Shown here piece by piece: positions 37,110 to 49,932 of a stretch of DNA of 64,000 bases. The DNA is from Echiichthys vipera (Eukaryota > Chordata > Actinopteri > Perciformes > Trachinidae), in contig OY829653.1 of NCBI GenBank assembly GCA_963691815.1, positions 4,551,301 through 4,615,300 of the forward strand, in the 5' to 3' direction. Positions within the stretch are counted from its first letter, which is position 1; every line of letters begins with the position of its first letter. The notes below the pieces were generated by a model that saw only the letters and a program-made list of their open reading frames with translations, had not been told where the DNA came from and did not search any database. A program made the translations under genes and the position numbers.

Positions 37110-40100
37110 ATATCCTTTTTGATGATGAATTGGTAAATTACGTTTATGATACTGTTTTCATATTTATGTTGGTATAAGTCATCGTGATTCCACTGTGATT
37201 TAGCCAAAACTGTTAATAAGGCTACGCGGTGAACTCTGTGTTTGATAGTTGTGCTTTAAAAGTTATTTTCCAGAGTTTCATCTCTGCTTTTTCACAGCTA
37301 ACTTAGCTCAGGTGTGCAGACCAGTCTATTTCTCCTTTGTAGATATTTATTTTATTATGCTACATAATATCTTTAGATAATATCTGTAGACATTTAGTAA
37401 TGTAGGTGAACATATGATTAAACAGATCATCATTAAAGGCACCGTATAGAAGTTTTATGTGAGTATAGCATCTCTAAATTATTTTAATTTACAACTTGTT
37501 TGTATGAAAATGAGACGGTCCCGATGACAGTTGGTAGTGGTCCTTGTCCATTCTTGTTTTCTCTGTCAAGGACTTATGTGATCTAATTTGACATAGGTAA
37601 TTATTATTATTTTGTTTCATTAAGATATACAAATTTTTGGTTATGGTTTTATTTTAAAAGGCAGAAACTCAGTAAGCTTTCATATACATTTAGTACTAAT
37701 TCTTGTTTTGATGGTAAATCGTAAAAAAGTCAGATGGATTTCTTGGATTCATCCCCAGTTGTTCTACTTTACACTCTTGTTGTTTTTAGATGTGCTTTAC
37801 AAATACGTTTGGATACTTTGGTCCAGTTTGAATTTGAGTTTTATAACAAAGTTCTGTAGTTATTGTGGTTTCTTGTGCATTCAATCTGCCCTGTTTGGTG
37901 CTATTATGTTGTTTCAACTAGAATATCAGTTACAGTTCCTATATAAGTATCACATATGAAGCAGTGTGCAGAAGATATGGAGCTGAAACTGCAGGGGAAC
38001 AAACAGTCGGTGGTCTACTCTGGCATCAAGAACATTGTCAAGACCAGCACAGGTGAGCCAGCGACACTGATCTGGTCTGAACCACCTGCACATGTAATCC
38101 TAAAAATCTTTGTGAAGAAGAATTGTACACTGGTTAAATAGTATACAGATAGTGCACATATAGTGTTACATTATCCAGATTTCTCAGTCTGCATTGATAG
38201 TATGTGCAAAAGTGGGGAAATGTTCTGCACCTGGCTCCTGCAGGCACAACAGAGAGCCGCAGATGCTGGAGCGGTTCAGACCGACAGACGGATTTACCGC
38301 GCTTCCTCAGCGAGGAGCGCTGCCTCGCCCTGCGCCTCTGTGGCTGGATCAGCCGGGGTCCCGACATCGACGTGGAGATATTTCTGCGATCACTGGAGCA
38401 GGAGCGTGAGTGGGAGCGGGCGGCCGCCGTGGCTCTGTTCAACCTGGACATCCGCCGGGCCATTCAGATCCTCAACAAGGGAGCCACCTCTGATAAGGGT
38501 GAGTGGAGGGTGTCGGCAGAGGAGGGGGACAGGAAGCAGGTGTGTCTTTGAAGCCAGTTGTCTCGGCCGGGAGGAAGAATGTGTCACACCAAACTCATTC
38601 AAACGTACTTCAGACATTTTAAACATACATTTGTAGAAACTAATTTATGTGCTGCAACAAACATTATTTTATTACAGATTTATCCGTTTGGTCTGTAAAA
38701 CATCAGGAAACTGAAAAATAATAAAAAAAATACAATATCCTAGAAGACAAGGTGATGTCATCAAATGTCAGGGTTTAATTTACTATAATTTAAGACCAAC
38801 AAAAGCAACAAATTCTCACATTTGACACCTGGAACCATCACCATCAAATGTTAATTAATTAAGAAAATGGTTGCATATTAACTTTCTTTATATAAACATT
38901 ATGATTCATTGCGTAATCACTAAAGCTCTAATGTGCTTTATTTTATGTGATTCACTAAATTTGGCTAAATTAAATAATGTAGTTCAAAATAAAGCAGAAG
39001 CAGTGAAAAAAATTAACCATTTAAAGAATCATAAAACTCGTAATCCACCTTTTGTTTCTCTCTCTCTCTCTCATTGAGATCACATTGATTTACACTGCAC
39101 AGTGCTCTGCCTCTGCATTACTGTGTGCTGTCATTCTGCTTTAACAGGAAATTATGTAAGTAATAATAAAGCTATGCTGGCTCTTGAGTGTTTATAGAAA
39201 CTTCTCAGTAATGTGGTAAATCTATTATTTCCCTCTTGATGAATTCAAAGTGCCTCTTTTTCTTCAGAGCCTCTAAACAAATGAAGTTAAGGAATTTCAA
39301 AAATGCAACAGCAGGAGAACCTTGTTTCATCCCGCGGTGCTTTTCACATCGAGGTTTGGTGAAAATGGAGAGAGGAGGTTGTTGTTTACACATGTCTCGT
39401 CTTGACTCAGAAGAGATTCCACCGATGTAGGTCAAACGTTTTCCTGCTGTGTGTTCTAATGAGTGTTTACTGAACATGACTGATGGGGTGATTCATTAGA
39501 CGAGGCGTGGCACCAGAGACATCTCAATAGTTACAGTGTTATGTTTTTTTTGCTCAAGCAGCAGCTCTGATGCAACCTGTTGATTATCATCTGCACACTC
39601 ATTTAGTCTGACATGTTACTATGGCAGGGAAAGCCGTTGTGGAATTAATTTGATTTACTTTTTGCTAAAATTTACAATTAGGTTCCTCTGATTCAATTAG
39701 TTGCAGGGTTAGATGAAAATATCGAAAGCTTATAACGCTAAGCTAAAACCCACCTACTAGCACCTTGTAAAGCGCACTCATTAGCATGTTATGATGTTTA
39801 GTTAGACAGTTAATCTTCACAAAAGCTGAAATAAAATGCTGATTTTAACATGTTAATGAGACAGCTCTAGATCTGCTTGTAAGTGATTTGTTTTTATCGT
39901 ACCTTTCCACAGAACCATGCCATTTCCTCCTCCGTCTTGTCTTTATGCTAAGCTAAGCTAACTCACTGCTGTAAGTAGCTTTATACTGTATGTGGAATGC
40001 AGACATGAGTGGTATCGATCTTCTCATCGAACTCGAGAAAACAAATAACAAATAATAAAAAATTCCCGCTTCTTTCTAGTTAACTGATGTTGAGTCTGTG

Positions 40101-43100
40101 ACTGAATGGGTACAAAGATAGATACTTTATTGATTCAGAGGGAAATTTAGGCAGCCAGTAGTTCATACAACACACAACTAACACCCAGATACACAGAAGA
40201 ATAAGGAATAATAACATAAGAATAAATACACAGCAGTGAAGTGATAGTTGAGCAAACAGAACCAAGGCAGAGAGGTGTCACTATAATAGTTAATAGTGTT
40301 TACTCAAGGAGGTAGTGCAAATGTACGGTAATTAGAAAAACAGTACAAGAATGATTGTTATTACAGATGATATAAAACACAAATTGAAGATAAATATATG
40401 AACAAATGAAAATACAGATTGTGCATAGTGTAGCTAGTTACTGGCTGACATGGAGGTGAGCATTCAATCAAATGCCTCTCCCTGATGAAGGCTGCAGCTC
40501 GGCTGTAGAGTGACGGAGTTATTTTTAACTCGAGCGAATCAGAAAACAAAAGAGCTTTTTTACTGTAAATCCTGTTTCTTGGAACTTATTTTCCATTGAG
40601 CCACAAAGCTAGCTCACCTCAGAAGTGTTAGTCGTCCGACCTCAGTGCAGCACGTACTCTGCACATAGTGGGAAAAAAACACCTGTGCGTCTGTCTCCTC
40701 ACAGGTGACCTGAACCTGAATGTGGTTGCCATGGCTCTGTCAGGCTACACTGATGAGAAGTCCTCCCTGTGGAGGGAGATGTGCAGCTCTCTGAGGCTGC
40801 AGCTGAAGAACCCCTACCTTTGCGTCATGTTTGCCTTTCTCACCAGCGAGCCCGGAGCCTACGATGGCGTGCTGGTATTAAATCTCTTACTATCTTGGAA
40901 TTTCATAGCTCTATTGTAAAGTTAGTGAAAGGAAAGTGTTTAAATTTGCACTCTTTTTCTCACTGAACAGCAGCATTCGGTCCCACTTCATGAAAACTTC
41001 TACATAATCTTAACACGGGGATGAATAGGTAGTTGATACTTTAGTGGTCTTTATGGAGAAAATCCTCAGGTGCACAGAAAAGCACCTCACAGAAAATGTG
41101 CCCAGGGCAGAGTGTAGTTCAGTTCACTATAGCACACTTTATACCACATTTCATAGATGCTGTGTGCTTCAAATTAAAAAGCAAAAGATTATGCATGACA
41201 AAGACATAAAAGCTAAGAACATGTCAGAAAGTATTACAATAAAAGGGAATAAAATAAGAAGGAATAACAATAAATAAACAATACTGACTCTAAAATCACA
41301 GTTTTACCTGTTAAAAAGGGAATAAATATAACAATACTGACTCTAAAAGTACAGTTTTACCTGTTAAAAAAGGAATAAATATAACAATACTGACTCTAAA
41401 ATAAAAGTTTAACCTGTTAAAAAGGGAATAGATATAACAATACTACCTCTAAAATGGAAAGTTGTACCCATTAACCACACTTTAAACCTAACAGAAGACA
41501 CTTTTGTAGCAGACCTTCCAGAGAGTAGGACAAGAATAACCGCAGTTGAAGCCTTTTTTCCTCCAGATTGTGAACCGAGAACATGTATTTGAAATGACAA
41601 GAAAAGATGACATTTTTTGTCTGTATTTCAGTATGAGAGCAGTGTGGCTGTGCGGGACCGAGTAGCCTTTGCCTGCATGTTTCTCAGTGACGCACAGGTA
41701 ACACAAGCAGGCTTGGACCTCATGATACCATACTCTAGCATGCATGTGTTGCATCCTGTAACACGATTTTGTAATGAATTTAGCATGATAATGTTGCATT
41801 CTTCTCTGACTTGATTACCTAAATATCTCTGGGGGATTTGGCTGCAGCTGCCTCGGTACATCGACAAACTAACCAATGAGATGAAGGACGCGGGCAACCT
41901 GGAGGGCATCCTGCTGACAGGGTTGACTAAAGATGGCGTAGACCTGATGGAGAGCTACGTGGACCGTACTGGAGATGTGCAGACTGCCAGCTTCTGCATG
42001 CTGAAGGTGCACAAACACAAATGATGCAAAGTTGGTCTTTTTTTCGGCTTAGAATACATTCACTACACCCAAAGTATGCAGTTGAAAGTACAGTAAACAG
42101 GCCCAACAAGCTCCAGTAAGTATTGTCACCAATTTAAAATATTTAACCAGTAACCTGAATGAACAAAACACAAAGCTGTAACAAAGAAAAGAGGAACTGT
42201 CGGTCTGATCGCATACTTGGAGAAACCGATGCACATGCTAAAACTTGCCTCTTCATTTCATCACAGCTGTTATTCTTACCACAGTTGTCACCTCTAATAA
42301 CAATAAAAAGCAAGACTCGGTGGAGCTGTTTGTGCTCATGCACTTGTTTATGTAAACACGGCTAAAGAAATTAGTGGTGTGGAGTGGTGGAACAGGTCTG
42401 AAAGTTATATAACACGCTGTAGAACAACTCTCTTGCTTTATGTTTTGTCCTGTCCTAACCTGCTCCAGAACTGAGAACTGCAGTGTACAAGTCACCCACC
42501 ACCTATGCAGTAATTGCGTATACCTCATACATTTACACAAACATGTACACATTCCTCCTGAGGGATGGGTGCAGGAAGAGGCAGGAAGGGTGAGACTTGT
42601 AGTAGCTATTTAGTTTTAAACTTTAGCCCCTTTCAAACAACATGTTCAAGACATAAAAGCGACAAACACGGAATGGTGAGATAGAGTTGTTACTAAATGA
42701 GTCGAATCGACGTCTCAGCCAGCGAGGCAGACATGACGCTGTGTAAGACGTCATGCCTCCTTTGCTTCTGGAATGTCAGCATGCTATCTAAAATCACACA
42801 CTGGGGCGCCATTATGCCGCGGTTGTTTGCTTCAGTGCAATCTGCAGCGACCGGGGCTGAAAAATTAAGCTAACATGGTAGTGTCAAAAACTGCAGTTCC
42901 TCAAATGGCCACTTGAGGCTGGGTCCAAAAGCAAGTCAATCTCCATAGACCAGGCGTAGGCAATTCTAGTCCTAGAGAGCCACCGTCCTGCATGTTTTAG
43001 GTTTCTCTCTGCTCCAACACACCTGATTCTAATGACAAGCAGCTGATGCTTGTCACAGTTTGATTACTGTTAGACTCAGGTGTGTTAGGGTAGGGAGGAA

Positions 43101-46100
43101 CCTAAAACATGCAGGACAGTGGCCGGTATTGCCTCCCCCTGACATAGACCCACGTGTAAAAATGCCCAACTTTACAGGTACAAAATCTCTTTTGGTCTCT
43201 ATAGCTAATTTCCCCATTCATGACAATTATGTAGAATTATGTAATTCTACCTAATTAAGGTAGCTTGCATAGACTGTGTGCTTCATTCAGCCGTCTCCTC
43301 TCCCTCCATGCTCCACCTCTTTGCCCATTTTTGGATTAGCTTGGAGTTAAGCAGTGTTTGGCACCCACTGTGAAGATGGCGATGGCCAGAGCCACCAGGA
43401 GCAGCTAACTTTGAGATTAATTTCAGCTCTTTAGAAACCAATTGGTGACATCATGGAAACTATGCCCTATTTTATCCAGTCTGTGGAATCTCTGTGTAAA
43501 AGAACCTATTGACCGTTTGATTTTGTGACCTGCTTCTCTATACTTTGTGTAAACTGAAGTGATGATGTGAAGTAAGATGACAGAAAAACAATTCTCCACC
43601 ACTTCACCAGGGTTCCCCAGGGGAAGTGTTGAAGGATCCTCGGGTCCAATGCTGGATCGAAAACTACCGCAACCTGTTGGACGCGTGGAGATTCTGGCAC
43701 AAACGGGCTGAGTTTGACATCCATAGAGGCAAACTGGACCCCAGCTCCAAGCCACTGGCCCAGGTAACGGACATCGGGGACAAAATACTTTTTTTTTAGC
43801 CATTTAAAAAATGTCAAACCTTCGCTCGCTTCTTTTTCAAAACTGTACATATTGTATTATATTAATATCTTAACTACAATCCCACACACCCACAGATGTA
43901 CGGACAAATACAGCTGCTATAACAGCTTTTGATTTGTCTTCTATATTTTATTTTCAGGCGCGCTCTTTGGCTCTTAGTAAATGATCCACTATTTCCTGAC
44001 ATTTCACTGTGTGAACAATGAATGAAAAATCAGTAAACATGACACACTCCTGAGTGAAACTCAAAGCTGTCCGTCTGTCTTGTTTGTTTTCTCTCTTTGG
44101 TATGATTTCCCTCGTAACAAAATAGGACGTTTGTGCTGTGTATTACCGTACAGGTAGTTTGTGCCAAGCTTGTAACACCCACAGCTCTGCTCTCCAATAA
44201 AACCTGTTCTAGTTTAGCAATCCTTGTTGTTTTCTCTGCTAGTACACAACAACAGTATGCTGAACTTTAAGAGATCCTTTTACAAAGCTAAAAATGTTTT
44301 TTCACAAGTACTCTGGTGCTGCAAGCAAATCTCGGCACTACCTGGCTGCACCACTGACATTCCAGTATTCACGGTTAAGCACATTGGGATTATTGTCCAA
44401 AGCTTATCTCCTTCTCCCCTTTAAGTGAAAATCGGACAGCTGGCGAGCGTTTGCTTGTTGGTTTTACCTTCATGCTCACCCGTCCTTATCAACCGACCTT
44501 TGTGTTTGTTCTCGTGCGACAGGTGTTTGTGAGCTGCAACTTCTGTGGCAAGTCCATCTCCTACAGCTGCTCGGCGATGCCTCACCAGGGCCGCGGCTTC
44601 AGCCAGTACGGTGTCAGCGGCTCCCCCACCAAGTCCAAAGTCACCAGTTGCCCCGGCTGCAGGAAGCCACTGCCACGTTGTGCCCTCTGCCTCATGAACA
44701 TGGGCACACCTGTTTCTAATTGCCCAGGTAAAGTGTGGAGCACGTAGCCATATGCTCAGCTCATATGTCCAGCACCAGGCAGGCATCTCGGAGCAGCTTA
44801 AGTGTTTATAATGCTTAACTGAGCATTTGCAGAGGAGATTGTGTGGACTTTGGTCAGCGTTTAGAGGCAGTTGCACCTGGACGTTCAGTGGCCAATGCAG
44901 TTTCTTTTTTATTGCTGTGATGTCGCTTAGACCAACGTTGATGTAGATTAACAGAGTTTATTGAGTGTTGACTTATGGATAAATCTTTTCTGTCAGGAAC
45001 AGGGAAGTCAGATGAGAAGGTGGACTTGACAAGGGAGAACAAACTCGCTCAGTTCAACAACTGGTTCACCTGGTGTCACAACTGTCGACACGGCGGCCAC
45101 GCTGGCCACATGCTCAGCTGGTTCAGGTTAGGACTCTCACTGGATGCTACACCTGCGGACCATTCTCAGACATATGTGAACACGTTTCCTGCTTTGGTCC
45201 GAGTATCTTCTGTTCATTGAATTTTTAAGTCTAACGTAAAAATCACAGCAAGAATCCAATATCCACCAGTACAAAATGCAAAATAGGACTATTTTCAAAA
45301 TAAATGCTCTCTTGAGAGTTAAAACAAAAACATGGGTTAATAGTAGAAAGTCCCTTTTTATATCTGAAACATCGAGTGTGTGTTTAGGAATGGATTTACA
45401 AACCGATATTTTTATATGTTGTCTCCAATGCTAATAATTTCTTCATTAACCGTTGAAGTAACACTTGCAATTTCCCCCCATGTGGGACGAATGAAGGGTT
45501 ATCTAACCTTACTTGGAGATGAAGAAAAGTACTGCTTGTGCGTATATAACTGACATAAATAGTATGTCATGTCATGTCAGAGTGACAGTGAACCCCAACC
45601 ATGATCCCCTCCATTTCTCTTTTCACCCTTTGAATTCATTGTGTTGTCATTTTAACCTGCCATATTAAAGTGTCACATTTCATTGAGTTACAAGTAGCAA
45701 GTATCATTCCCTATTTGACGTCATAGAACATCTGTAAACTGGTTGGTTAGGTGCTTCTGTAATTACACAGATTAAAATTAACTAGTTTACGTTCATGGTT
45801 CATAATTTTGAACTTTTAACTAAGATCGCAGTGCCCGAAAATTATCTATTTCACGGTAATTTCTTCCATTTTTTAAGCTTGGAGACTGGTCGGGCGCTTC
45901 AACTCAATGTGTCGTTTCAAATTTGTTGACGTTCAGTCCGGTTCTCCCCCTTTTTTCAGAACAGGTGTTGTGTCGAAGTCTGTTCCACAACCAAATAGTG
46001 TTTCCCCCTGTTAAGATGGTGTTTCCCGTAGTGCTCCCATCGTGGTTAGGGTTAGAGATAAAGTTTGGTTCAGATTTAGGTACGGGGAAACTAATATTCA

Positions 46101-46670
46101 ACACTGGCGAGTGTCATTAACTGCAGCAAGAGTGAATGAGGCCCACATTACCGCTCATTTGTTTCAAACTAATATGTTATAAACTTAGTGTTCAGGTCAC
46201 TGTCATCAAAAACATCAGCACGTTCAATGAACGCACTCTTTTCAGCTTGTTCATGCACAAACCAGTTAGTCATCTATCACAGACAAAGGCAATGTGGAGT
46301 TGAAATAATGTGCCCGGGGTAAAACACTGTGCTTTAGTTTTTATTCGTCTGACTAAAGCAACGTTTCAAAATTGTAAATGTAAATACAGAATTTGGAGCT
46401 TTATTCCTACAAACCATTTTTTGCATCTTGAAAATCAGCAATATAACGATTTTCAGAATTGAAAGCTCAGTGAACAGAAAGTAAACTGCTTTGCCCTTCT
46501 ATAGTATGTATTGTTTATACATTTTTTTCCCCAAGTACATGTTATTGTTGTTTTAATTGACCTTCATGTGCCGTTACAGAGACCACACAGAGTGCCCAGT
46601 GTCTGGCTGCACGTGTAAATGCATGCAGCTGGACACCACGGGGAACCTGGTGCCTTCGGACAGCAGCTAA
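35612..46670 (+). CDS. mios: MIOS, GATOR2 complex subunit, complete gene
   Basis: Eleven coding exons give 877 aa (human MIOS is about 875): 35612-36430, 36623-37109, 37954-38052, 38244-38498, 40705-40874, 41632-41697, 41848-42006, 43611-43763, 44523-44727, 44997-45126 and 46580-46670. The start MSGSKPDILWSPHHPDRYVI is the family's own N-terminus. WD40 repeats fill the first half, and a Cys/His-rich zinc module ends the protein. In GATOR2, MIOS works with WDR24, WDR59, SEH1L and SEC13 at the lysosome to relay amino-acid sufficiency to mTORC1 by opposing GATOR1. Ten introns separate the coding exons: nine GT-AG and one AT-AC. Neighbours match the human order. Confidence 0.97.
37110..37953 (+). 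other. mios: mios AT-AC intron (U12-type, minor spliceosome)
   Basis: The intron begins ATATCCTTTTT (37110-37120), an exact match to the U12 5' splice-site consensus, and ends in AC at 37952-37953. TTCCTATAT at 37936-37944 resembles the U12 branch site (7 of 9 positions), with its adenine 10 nt from the intron end, the usual distance. Splicing here joins ...CTG TTT T to AT ATG AAG CAG and gives WYDLFYMKQCAEDM, matching the family's WYTLHFMKQ. No GT-AG choice keeps the frame. Confidence 0.85.
37954..42006 (+). CDS. mios: mios coding exons 3-7: alpha-solenoid region
   Basis: The exons are 37954-38052, 38244-38498, 40705-40874, 41632-41697 and 41848-42006, with phases that agree throughout. Family blocks are LALRLCGWISRGPDIDVE, EWERAAAVALFNLDIRRAI, LNLNVVAMALSGYTDEKSS, RDRVAFACMFLSD and GILLTGLTKDGVDLMESYV. 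The helical region links the propeller to the zinc module. The intron between 38498 and 40705 is about 2.2 kb with no recognisable gene. Confidence 0.95.
38499..40704. other. mios: mios intron, 2.2 kb, no gene seen
   Basis: AT-rich sequence. The piece around 40105-40260 resembles a LINE/SINE relic (GATACTTTATTGATTCAGAG). No exon or RNA gene was recognised. Confidence 0.45.
41281..41455 (+). repeat. mios: Tandem repeat, 53-nt unit, about 3.3 copies
   Basis: ATACTGACTCTAAAA starts units at 41281, 41334 and 41387, and a degenerate one at 41440, an exact 53-nt period. Each unit has CCTGTTAAAAAGGGAATA. It lies in the mios intron before exon 6. Confidence 0.9.
42951..43141. mobile_element. hAT MITE with 8-bp target duplication
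   Basis: The ends are CAGGCGTAGGCAATTC and GTATTGCCTCCCCCTG. The flanks CCATAGAC (42943-42950) and ACATAGAC (43142-43149) match at 7 of 8. It lies in the mios intron before exon 8. Confidence 0.85.
43611..46670 (+). CDS. mios: mios coding exons 8-11: C-terminal zinc module
   Basis: Exons 43611-43763, 44523-44727, 44997-45126 and 46580-46670 end at TAA 46668-46670. Paired metal ligands are visible: CNFCGKSISYSC, CPGCRKPLPRCALC, CHNCRHGGHAGHM and CPVSGCTCKC. This zinc-ribbon/RING-like end is shared with WDR24 and WDR59 and holds GATOR2 together through CTD-CTD pairing (family knowledge). The last residues are LDTTGNLVPSDSS. Confidence 0.95.
45309..45735 (+). repeat. Long repeat shared with the glcci1 intron, copy 1
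   Basis: From CTTGAGAGTT to GTCATAGAACATCTGT this matches 58594-59133 nearly base for base, but lacks about 110-130 nt present in copy 2 after TACAAACCGATATTTTTATA. It is in the last mios intron. Confidence 0.85.
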
Positions 46671-48095
46671 ACGGGAGACGCTCGTCGGAAAGTGACGCCA
46701 AACACCAGCCAGAAGCCAACCAGTGCAGGTTCACTGCTGCACCCGCCACACCCCCAACTGGGAAAGGGATAAAGGGGGCCAGCAGTGTCCTCCTCTGAAG
46801 TGTCTTCTTGAATAGATTGACTTACTGTAAAGTTATAGTCTAGTGGATGTAATATTGTAACAGAGCCCTATATGAAGAAGGGAGGCAGTGTGTGTTACTG
46901 ATCTAACTAACTGAATCAATGACGGAAAAGGGAGCGAATGCAAACTCACTGCTCTGCTAATGTAAATCCCACTCAGGAGAAATACAAGAGGCTCTGCTGT
47001 AATCCGCCTCTACCAATCTAACCTGAATCAGGCTTATGGTTTTGTTGTGATCTATTAAAAAAAAACAAATCAAGTGTCCACTCACGCATCAGGTTGTAAA
47101 GATGTGATCACAGGTGCCAATGTGTCCGCGCTATATTTTGTTGTTTTAATACGCTATTTAACGTCTGTGTTTGTCTTACAAAAGGATCTCCACATACCTC
47201 ATGAATGCATTGTTGGGGGTGAAGGACGGTACCCAGGGTGACGGAGCGGAGTGTAGCGCACAATAACAACACTCTCTTGCTCTCTTCATGTTCCTCTGTG
47301 CCTCTCTTCATCTGGCATTGTGCGGGAGGGCTTCCAGTGTGAGGGGTGGTTTTTTGGGGAGAGGATGAGGAATCGGAGAAGGTCGGGGGGGTGATGGGTG
47401 ATGAGGAGGAAGGGTGGGAGGGTGCGTCCGTATTCAGCAGCCCACTCCAGGCCTGTGGTCCATGAAAGAAGCTCGCCAAAAAACAGCAGCTGCTCGGCAC
47501 TCTGACAAGACCCTCCAGATTGTTCCCCTCATAAAGAACCTCAGCTGCCGGAACACTATTGACTCAAAGAGAGGGCGAGAGAACAGACAGCCTGAGCCCT
47601 GTACCCCCCTCCTACACCCCCCTGACATACACAGACTTGCCCTCTCTTTCTTTCTTCCTCTCAGTGGTGCCCAAATTGCACCCGAAAACTATGCATACCA
47701 CACATCAATCCAAGGATGGGCGCCGTCTGTGGGGGACGGCCGTGTGTAAGCTGCATTGTAAATGGGTTTTCTCTCTTTCTCTGCCACCCTCCCTGCTCTG
47801 TCACTAACCTAGGAAGGCATTGTAAGTGAGAGGCGGCCTGCACCAGAGCTGGCTAAATCACTTAGTCATGGAGTAGGGAGGAGGAGGGGGGCACAGGAGC
47901 TACTGTATGCCGCTTTCACCAGGATCTCTCCCTGGTGTGGGAGGTTTCATAGGCCTGCATGCCCTTTTGTGAACTGTTTTGGAGTGGAGCTGACAAATTG
48001 GCGAGCCGTGTAGCGTCCCGAAAAAACAGGGTGGCTGGAATTTCATCCTTTCAGTGTTTCTTGTGTTTGCCTTTTAAATAAATTCCGACTTACAA
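46671..48095 (+). other. mios: mios 3' untranslated region (probable)
   Basis: The sequence after the stop has no further exon. The first good poly(A) signal is AATAAA near 48077, which would give a 3' UTR of about 1.4 kb. An open frame on the minus strand at 47108-47500 is Pro/Ser-rich low-complexity reading of this stretch and is not called. RPA3 and UMAD1, which lie here in human, were not seen. Confidence 0.45.
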
Positions 48096-49620
48096 ATTGG
48101 AGCACTGCTGAATGGGGTGTTTTCCATAAGTTTACATAGTTTATTTTTGCTTTATCACGTTTCATAGACGCAGATGGCGTGGGTTTTTCAGTCACGCGCA
48201 TTCTTTATCTTCGCTTGAAAGCATTGAGTCACATTTTCTCCCATGGGAACTCCCACAGAATCACAGAGCATCAGTGCAGGCAGAAAGATGCACACCAGTG
48301 AAACTAGACGAAGTAATAAACATCCTTATTAGATTGAATGTTAATTCTTGAGCTTTGAAACAGCAGTTGACACAACAGTCGCACCACATGGTCCATCGGT
48401 AGACGCTCTCGAGTTTTCAATCACATCACAGTCTTCCTCAGAAGATGGAGTTTGCCCAGTTGCCAAATTTCCATTTTTTTAAGGAGTTTTTCTAAATTTC
48501 AGTGTTGGCTTGAAAAACAGCAGTTAATCAACAATATCAGCACAGTCAGAATCAACTCTTTGGCCAAGTGGGATTAAATGTACAATTAGAGACCAGAACA
48601 AATGTAAAGGAAGATGCAATGACCAAATAGAAGTATACTAATTACAATATATTAAGTAAACATAAGTTAAAGTATGTATCCCTAAGTATACTTCATGTTG
48701 TAAGTGTACTAATATCGGTGTGCTAATAGCATACTATTTAAATACTACTTGGGACTAAATTGGCCCGCTTTTTAGTTTATAAAAGTTAAGAGCAGTAAAC
48801 TTGGAGTGCACATCTAGTCTACGTTTTATTTTTTATTGCAACTCTACTACAAGTAAACTTAAATATATAATAGTATTATAGTCTTTATTATATATATATA
48901 ATAAAAACTCAAGGAAAAGTCAGTCTCTCTCGCTCTCTCTCTCTGTATATATATATATACTTATACAGTATATACTGTGCATACTGTATATGACAAGTAT
49001 GTAAAAAATAGAATAGAAAGAATAGTCTCTTATATTTAGTGTAAAAGAAGTATACTAGTGGCAAACTTTTAACATTTCCTACACCAGGCATAAAGCTTAA
49101 ACAAAAACAACATGGCTGAACCAAGATACACAAACAAACAGAACTACCATGGTTCTCCCCAAAGAAAATCCCCATGGTTATCCCTCCTTAAAAAGTGAGA
49201 ATATTCACAGGCTTAACTACCATGGTAACTGCAGGTAAGTATGTATGAAATATATATAAACAATAACAGTGCAGTTTCTGTTTCCAGGTTAAATTATTAC
49301 TGTAAATTGTGTACTCAATGCTGGAATAAATATTGCATGCATAATGCAAGTCCATTATTGCTCAATGGGGGGGGGGGGGGATTTCATAGCATTACATTTC
49401 CATAACAATTGGGCAAACGCCATCTGCTTAAGAAGATCGTGTATTAATGATTAAAAGCTCCAGAACAGCCTCTAATGGGTATCGTCACTTGTGTTTTATA
49501 TATTAAATATTAATAATATATAATATACAGCATGCATGTGCGGGATTCATGAGGAATACTTTGGTAAATAGTTTATTTTTTATTTTAATTTTCACCATTT
49601 TAAAAAAACTACCCACATTA
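48096..49620. other. Intergenic region between mios and glcci1
   Basis: AT-rich, with CT and TA simple repeats at about 48890-48960 and a G-run at 49369-49381. No gene or RNA was recognised. Confidence 0.5.
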
Positions 49621-49639
49621 GTAAGACATGTCTGATCTG

Positions 49640-49747
49640 ATTGGATGAGAGATACGATCCATAGACAAACTTCCACCAATCAGAGCAACTACTGTACAAC
49701 GCCGCTGTCCAATCAGGAGGCCGGTAGTGAGGAGCGTAGCCCCGCCC
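49640..49747 (+). promoter_or_regulatory. glcci1: Probable glcci1 promoter: three CCAAT boxes and a GC box
   Basis: Inverted CCAAT (ATTGG) at 49640-49644, CCAAT at 49676-49680 and at 49709-49713, and CCCCGCCC ending at 49747 cluster within 110 nt. They sit just upstream of a donor-bearing leader and about 400 nt upstream of the start codon. Spacing of about 33 nt between boxes is typical of NF-Y promoters. NF-Y and Sp1 binding are inferred from the motifs. Confidence 0.6.
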
Positions 49748-49799
49748 ACTCGCATCAGCCAGTAGTCTGGCCGAAACAACTGTCATTTAGAGAGTGGAC

Positions 49800-49932
49800 G
49801 TGATGGGGAAGACAGAGCGAGAGCTGCTGGAAAACACGAATTAAAACGTTTGAAGAAGTTATCAAAAACAACTTTTAAAGTTACTTGAGTAACGATTAAA
49901 GCTAACGGCGGCATGTGTTAGTATCTTTACAG
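49800..49932 (+). other. glcci1: glcci1 5' UTR exon (probable)
   Basis: The segment ends TCTTTACAG/GTAAGTTA, a strong donor, and the next acceptor CTTCTAACAG is at 50088-50097, so the leader is split by a small intron of about 165 nt. That intron contains a C-run (50043-50057) and CCACCT repeats. The 5' end of the exon is not defined by the sequence. Confidence 0.5.

Noticed and set aside
37091..37177. Frame running past LKSLW into the intron, suggesting a premature end or a mios pseudogene
   Set aside because: The AT-AC junction 37109/37954 restores a full 877-residue protein, and every other exon is intact.
47108..47500. 130-codon minus-strand ORF after mios
   Set aside because: It is Pro/Ser-rich and low in complexity, lies in the probable 3' UTR, and is not RPA3 or UMAD1.
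46671..49640. Expected RPA3/UMAD1 between mios and glcci1, by human synteny
   Set aside because: No exon with OB-fold or UMA-domain features was seen; the genes may have moved in fish.
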